Below, piece by piece: positions 59,190 through 64,000 of a stretch of 64,000 nt of DNA. Under the pieces are notes generated by a model. It was given only the letters and a program-made list of their open reading frames with translations. It ran no database searches and had not been told where the DNA came from. Position numbers and translations under genes: made by a program. Every line of letters begins with the position of its first letter. Position 1 is the first letter of the stretch. The DNA is from Chlorophyllum brunneum. Lineage: Eukaryota; Basidiomycota; Agaricomycetes; Agaricales; Agaricaceae. Location: assembly GCA_963576785.1 (NCBI GenBank), contig OY756139.1, forward strand, positions 1,178,001-1,242,000, given 5' to 3'.

Positions 59190-59800
59190 GCTGAGGGTGG
59201 TGAGAGGGGAAGGAGAGAGGGAGCGAGCGAATACGGACTTGATATAGACTGGGGAGGTGGTGGAGGTGGAGATGAGCTGGGGGGCAGAGAAGGCACGGGT
59301 GAGAGGGGCGCGGGGCCTGTGATGGCGGTGGAGGAGGTCGGGGGAGAAGGTTGGGGCAGGGTCGAGGGCAAGGGGCTCTTCGCTGATTGGCTCGCAGATC
59401 CAAGACGTGCGGCGGGTGGTGCGGCTGTCTGGGGGCCGAGTTAGCTGAGGCAAGCAACGTTCGCGCATACACCTTGCGGCGTGGACGAGGATCGATGCCG
59501 TCCACCTGCCGCTTGTGGCTTTTATACCCATTTCTTCGGCCCCCTCCTCATTTTTGGCCATCAACGTGTGCCAATCTCAGCGTCCCTTCACCCATCTCCC
59601 CTTAGCAACATCCCCACGGCCCTTGCAGCCCACCTCCTCGTGTACCCAGCTCCACCATGCGCAACCCTCAGCGCTAAGATTCTCTGATCGAAGCCCAACC
59701 TTCTGACGTGATGATAACTTGTAAATTACAACATGGTCCTAGAAATACAGTCCGCACCGACCTACTTTCCCCCCAGGTACCACGTTCCATCGTGCTTGTC
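59190..59800. other. Intergenic, GC-rich leader of UGP1
   Basis: About 0.6 kb between two minus-strand genes. The part next to 59190 is pyrimidine-rich on the coding strand and open in more than one frame, which looks like a long 5' leader rather than coding sequence; a leader intron is possible. Confidence 0.4.
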
Positions 59801-61374
59801 TTAGTAGTCTCGTGGGTGCAGCATATCACTTTCAGACCACGCGTCGGTCACAAATCTGACAGGGTGTGTGATTTGCATTGGCAGAAGCGGGCAGGTCCTG
59901 GCCGGAGGTGGACTTAGTGCAAGCACAACGTAGTCCTGCATCACGAAGCGCTCAGTTTTTCGACGCACGGAAATCAGTATCAATAAAACGCCACTCTCAC
60001 CCTGACGTGCAAACTGCCAATGCTGAATCCCCCTGACTTGACATCCTCAAAACATTTCACCTCTCCTTCCCAGTCCAGACAGATGTCTTCCGGTGCTGCC
60101 GTCCCACCTCCGAGATCCGCTGGCGGAACGGGCCAAATCGTCCCCGATCCGATAGTCACCGTCCGAGATGATATTTTTCCGTGAATCTCGACTATAATTT
60201 GCCGCGCTATATAAACGCGGATGGCGAAAACACCTCGCGACCCCTTCGTCTTCACGACCTGCACGGGCTGCAACAGCCGGCTCGACGGCGGAAGCAACTC
60301 CGTCAGCGTGCCGAGCGAACTCGAAAGCTGGATATGGAAGGGGATTGCATCTGACACCGCGTGTGTCGAATTGGCTGGCACAAGGAACTATCAACGGAGA
60401 CACACGTCAGTCTTTCTGCCCTATCTTTTTTCCATTCACTTACATGACAATCAATGGGCTTGCGGCCAGACCCAGGCCTTGCTTCCATCGTCGAAACAAG
60501 CTGCGTCCATTCATCAGGTAGGGATTTGATTGACGAGAAAATCGTGTCGAACTGCGGAATTGGATTGCTGGGTCGGTTTCGGGGTCTGTATTCAACCGAC
60601 ACCCTGTACCTAGACGTTCTTTCAGATCTCTTTCCGGAACAATTGGAATAGACCTTACGTTTTAACCTTGACCCGCGATACAAAATACTTGACTGCCCTT
60701 GTAAGTGTTATCGACAAATTATACGTTGACTTCACGAACACGACGGTCATAAAGTCTGGTTCAAACGATGGCGGTAGTTTCCACGATTCCCCATCCTCGG
60801 AGAACGACAAAGGTAATCGAAAAGAAAACGGCAAGATCCCCGGACACCGACTTGACCGTCCTTCAGTCTCTTCCCATAAGACCATGTCTTCTAGCACCGT
60901 TCGCGTCACTCGTGCTCCAACGCCCGAAGCTGCCATCGTCACCCTCCCTTCCAGCTGCGATTATAGGCCACACCGTCATTAATCAATTCGTATGTAAAAA
61001 TGGCACCATTCCAGCTAGTGTATTGCAACCAGGACAGAATTGGACCAGCTTATACGTACCTTGACGGAAACTGCCAATACAGACCCGGGGTGCTTCATCT
61101 CCAATTCCCCAGCAACGGCTCCATGGCGATCGTAAACTGGTCTTCGCACATCGGGTGGTTGGCCGTGTAACGTCAGAGTCATCGAGCCCCAGCTCTTTGT
61201 GTACGTTCCATCGGGGGCGGCCGCGGTTCCACGACGGGGGGTATACTGCACAGTCTCTTCATCGGCAAGCGGAAGCGAACTATATGATGGTGCGTTGGAT
61301 ACTGTATTGGGGTAGTACGTTGGCGAAGGTGTGTCAAAACCGACTGGTTCAGCCACAGAAAGCATTGCTGGCAT
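59801..61374 (-). CDS. Alpha-arrestin-like protein
   Basis: Five exons (61060-61374, 60659-60954, 60444-60609, 60001-60387, 59801-59950) give 437 residues. Beta-sandwich elements follow the arrestin N- and C-lobe order: GSMTLTLHGQ, GELEMKHPGSVLAVSVKV, CPGILPFSFRLPLSF with WKLPPSFEP, VFVKSTYNLSITLTR, YRVSVEYRPRNRPSNPIP with SLPDEWTQL, SDAIPFHIQLSSSLGTL, VFAIRVYIARQI, SGTIWPVPP, LDWEGEVKC and SGGFSIGSLHVR. The last exon ends the C-lobe (DYVVLALSPPPARTCPLLPMQITHPVRFVTD). Fungal alpha-arrestins recruit Rsp5-type ubiquitin ligases to membrane cargo; no PPxY motif is obvious, so this role is uncertain. ATG 61374 or 61365 could start translation. Confidence 0.8.
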
Positions 61375-62300
61375 TAGAAAGCGGAGCGACAAGAGAGCCA
61401 AAGCAAGACAGTCAATCGCAAACTCTCTTGTATCCCAGGATGAGAGAGGGACGCCACCAACAGGGAGCGACAGGTCATCCCTACTTATTCATTCTCGCGC
61501 AGCCATTTTCATATTGGGGTCTGGCACCAAAAGCGGTAGCTGTGCTGCCGCGGTACCTTGTCGTCATTTGTTTTCAGATCCTTATCTACTATTGTTTATT
61601 CTCTTTGTTCGGGGAGGCTTGACTCGTATCAGCTGCGAGAAGTGTCGCTGGGAATTTGCAGTCCAAACAACGGAGTATTAATGCCCAGGATTCTCAAACA
61701 CCGATTCTTCCTGCAGGCGTCTGCTGTGGTACTCTCGTGTATGGGACGAGGCACCGGTTGATGTACGGGTGACTTCATATACCCAAAACCTGGCAGAGGA
61801 GGCTGTAAGGCGTGCCAATCCAGGCGCCGTGTCCAGCAGGACAGGGGTCCGGTCATCGGTATATACGAGAAAAGATATCACTCCGGGAAGAGGAGGATCT
61901 ATGCACCCCTCCCAAGGGCACACACAGAGGGTTACCATCACCATGAGAGGGGTCCGAATTTTTTTCAGCCGCAGTCTCAACTAAGTTGCTCGAGCATTTC
62001 GCGGATATAGAATTCAACGTTTTCCTAGTCAGAGTATGATGTTCATAAGGAGATACGACTTGCAGGCCCATGATAAGACTCGAGAGCTGTCAGTGTTGTG
62101 TACGGTCCCTGAGAGGACATTGGACTTAGCATCGACAGTGTGACGCTAGCATTTTGGCTGCCGTTTCCCAGAACAAACAATCAGTAGTGCCTCTGGGCCC
62201 CACTTCAGATTAACAGTGGTCTTCTGCACCGGGTAACTAGACAGGTACATTAGAGCATAGACAACTAGTAATTAGTAAGTGAACAACGCGGAAGTCGCAA
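61375..62300. other. Intergenic, no gene seen
   Basis: About 0.9 kb between two minus-strand genes. Overlapping open frames at 61629-61984 on both strands lack motifs and splice partners. The region next to 61375 presumably carries the arrestin-like gene's promoter. Confidence 0.4.
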
Positions 62301-63977
62301 TCATAACGAGGTGATGACAGTGACGACGACGAATATACCTATAGGAAACACAGCAATGTCACATATGTCGTGCAGAATGTTACCCAGCAGTCCGTATTTT
62401 GGGGTTTTGCCCGACCACCTGCCACCGAAGAGGTACCCTAGACCCAGGGGAAGGCGTCGACGATGGCCAAAACAGACTACAGAAGTTTGGTTCCTATCAG
62501 GACTGACGACGGGGGCCGGTAGGTGTTTTGGTCGGGGTGACATGGTGAGGGATCTGTGATTGGCTCTTCGGGTCCGGATGGCAGCAGCGAAAACAATAAT
62601 ACAAAGAGACACCAGAAGGCAGGGGATATATACACCCAGGTATATTCCCAGCTGGTCAGGGAGTAAACAAGGAACATCGGCATAGGTAGGATGAACGTTA
62701 TCCCAGGCAGTTGCAGGAAACAGGGACAGAAGCTGAAAGGCGGGTTTTCTGATGTTCATGGCCATAGAAAGCGATTTGACTGTAATTTCTCGGACAGGAT
62801 TAGAGATAATGGATTGGTGGATGTGCTCGCAATAGTCGTGGTCATCACCGCTGTAGAGTTTTCAATACGGCGATGAGGAGTGAGCGCGAAGCCTTACCTA
62901 AAGACTACTATCGGTCTAACTTGGTGTAACAGAAAGGAGGTTGAGTGCTTTCCCAATGTGTTCTGATAGCCAAAGCCAACACCAGGTCGGACTGTGCCTT
63001 TCTCTCGTAACGAGCCACAAGGTTTACCGTCGGGTCGATACAGTGGGATATGAGTGAAGAGGACGACTGGGTCTGAGTTATTTGCTACGTTATGAATTAG
63101 GAACGAATTCTACGAGATAAAATGCATCGCCGGTGTTACCTTCACGGAGTTTTTTCACGAATTCAAAAGAGCCGCCAGCTTTAGGCTTCCAATCGGAGAA
63201 TGCTTTTTGTCGACCTGCACGTTCATAATCCTCTTGGACGAACCCAAGAGCGTCAAAGAACACGAGGGTGTGGTTCGACACAGAGGCTTGATTATTCAGA
63301 GGTCCAAAGTGGGAGCTATAACGTGCACGGGCATGAGGCGAGAATGCAGACTGGGATTGCAAGCTGGAGGATTGATTCAGGACGTTGCGGGTGTGACGAC
63401 ATGGAGGATGCGTACCCGATGTCATGATTGCCGGGTATGAAATACAGAGGTATGCGCTCCCTTGTGCGAAAAATGTTCTGGAAGTGAGAGAAGTACTCCT
63501 CATACCTGGTAGTGCGAGCGTCAGGTCAGCGAAGGTTCATGCCACAAGAGATGGTATGTACTCAGTGTCAGGCATGTCCATCCTTCCTCCATCCATCATA
63601 TCGCCCAGGAATACGATCGCATCGGGGTTCTTTGCAACAGCTGCCCGCCAGTTCTTCTTGAGGTTGAGGTCGACAATCAGCCGCGAGAGATATGTCAGGA
63701 AAGCGGGGCGATCAGGGTAGGAACGATGATATAATACTTGAGGGTCTGCAATAATGAGGATGTGCCCAGGCATGGTACTGTTGGCATTTTTCTAGCAATA
63801 GCGTCCAGCAGAAGTCCCAGGTCATCAACTTTGTTCACTCACCAATCTGGCTGCTTCTGGCCACTTGCATGACCTCGCCGAGACCCGGAACACAAAGTGT
63901 TCGTACCAAAGAGTAAGAACCACCCATACGAGACGGAGGATACCAACAACTCGACGATTGCGTGGCAAGAAGCTCAT
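62301..63977 (-). CDS. TED1: Ted1/PGAP5-type metallophosphoesterase (GPI-anchor remodelling)
   Basis: Six exons (63843-63977, 63562-63791, 63416-63505, 63140-63363, 62898-63084, 62301-62850) give 471 residues. An N-terminal signal anchor (VVGILRLVWVVLTLWYEHFVF) leads into the phosphoesterase domain: HILIIADPQVL (metal-binding D), NPDAIVFLGDMMDGG (GD motif), ERIPLYFIPGNHDIG (GNHD), FGPLNNQASVSNHTLVFFDA, VVLFTHIPLY (a catalytic H) and VVFSGDDHDYCEH (GDDHDYC). After it come TVKSLSMAMNIRKPAFQLLSLF and transmembrane segments (VYIPCLLVSLCIIVFAAAI, and near the end). Family members remove an ethanolamine-phosphate side group from GPI anchors in the ER. The acceptor at 63792 was chosen to keep the frame. 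The gene starts 24 bases from the window edge. Confidence 0.88.
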
Positions 63978-64000
63978 TTGGACATGGGTTCTGCCTTGGC

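Noticed and set aside
58959..59444. Plus-strand 161-codon Gly-rich frame
   Set aside because: Reverse complement of the first UGP1 exon and its pyrimidine-rich leader; Gly richness comes from that base bias.

Overview
The window is nuclear DNA of a filamentous basidiomycete fungus, most likely a mushroom-forming agaricomycete. The evidence is dense genes on both strands, most split by introns of about 45-70 nt with GT-AG ends, together with a velvet regulator, a fungal-type asteroid/XPG protein, DUF6533-type seven-helix membrane proteins, a GH17-like glucanase and basidiomycete-type housekeeping genes. I found no bacterial, viral or organellar block, and no CRISPR array or complete transposon. 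Exon boundaries were worked out by hand from splice motifs, reading-frame continuity and family motifs. Wherever exons are listed as complete, the coding lengths sum to a multiple of three.

Layout, left to right. 0.3-8.8 kb: a peroxisomal-type acyl/4-coumarate-CoA ligase-like enzyme (+), a conserved unknown (+), an intron-containing tRNA-Leu (-), an asteroid/XPG-like protein (+) and a small unknown (+). 9.0-20.3 kb: NAD(H) kinase (-), divergent from a 1,419-residue microcephalin-like BRCT protein (+); then the splicing factor CWC26/BUD13, a family-17 glycosyltransferase and a coiled-coil proline-rich protein, all on the minus strand. 20.9-28.8 kb: tRNA-Thr (+), a secreted GH17-like protein (-), a 1,353-residue gelsolin-repeat protein (-) and a secreted Cys-containing protein (-). 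29.6-32.0 kb: a conserved TPR-like protein (+) and ribosomal protein uS7 (+), followed by about 4.6 kb with no gene I can support.

36.6-49.5 kb: two low-complexity, probably nuclear proteins (-), a small TEN1-like telomere OB-fold gene (-) hidden in three short exons, a velvet factor (-), an F-box/beta-propeller protein (-) whose ATG lies only 61 bp from that of the WD40 protein MORG1 (+), and LSM2 (-). 50-56.5 kb: a small family of DUF6533-type membrane proteins (one apparently intact on the minus strand, one decayed copy beside it, one diverged copy on the plus strand) with ribosomal protein eS8 (-) between them. 57.1-64 kb: UDP-glucose pyrophosphorylase, an alpha-arrestin-like protein and a Ted1/PGAP5-type metallophosphoesterase, all minus.

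There is no operon logic. The genes are individually regulated housekeeping and accessory loci. The points most worth a second look are the TEN1-like gene, the microcephalin-like BRCT protein, the DUF6533 cluster with its pseudogene, and the extreme exon structures: start-codon-only exons, 10-nt and 16-nt microexons, and one probable GC-AG intron.
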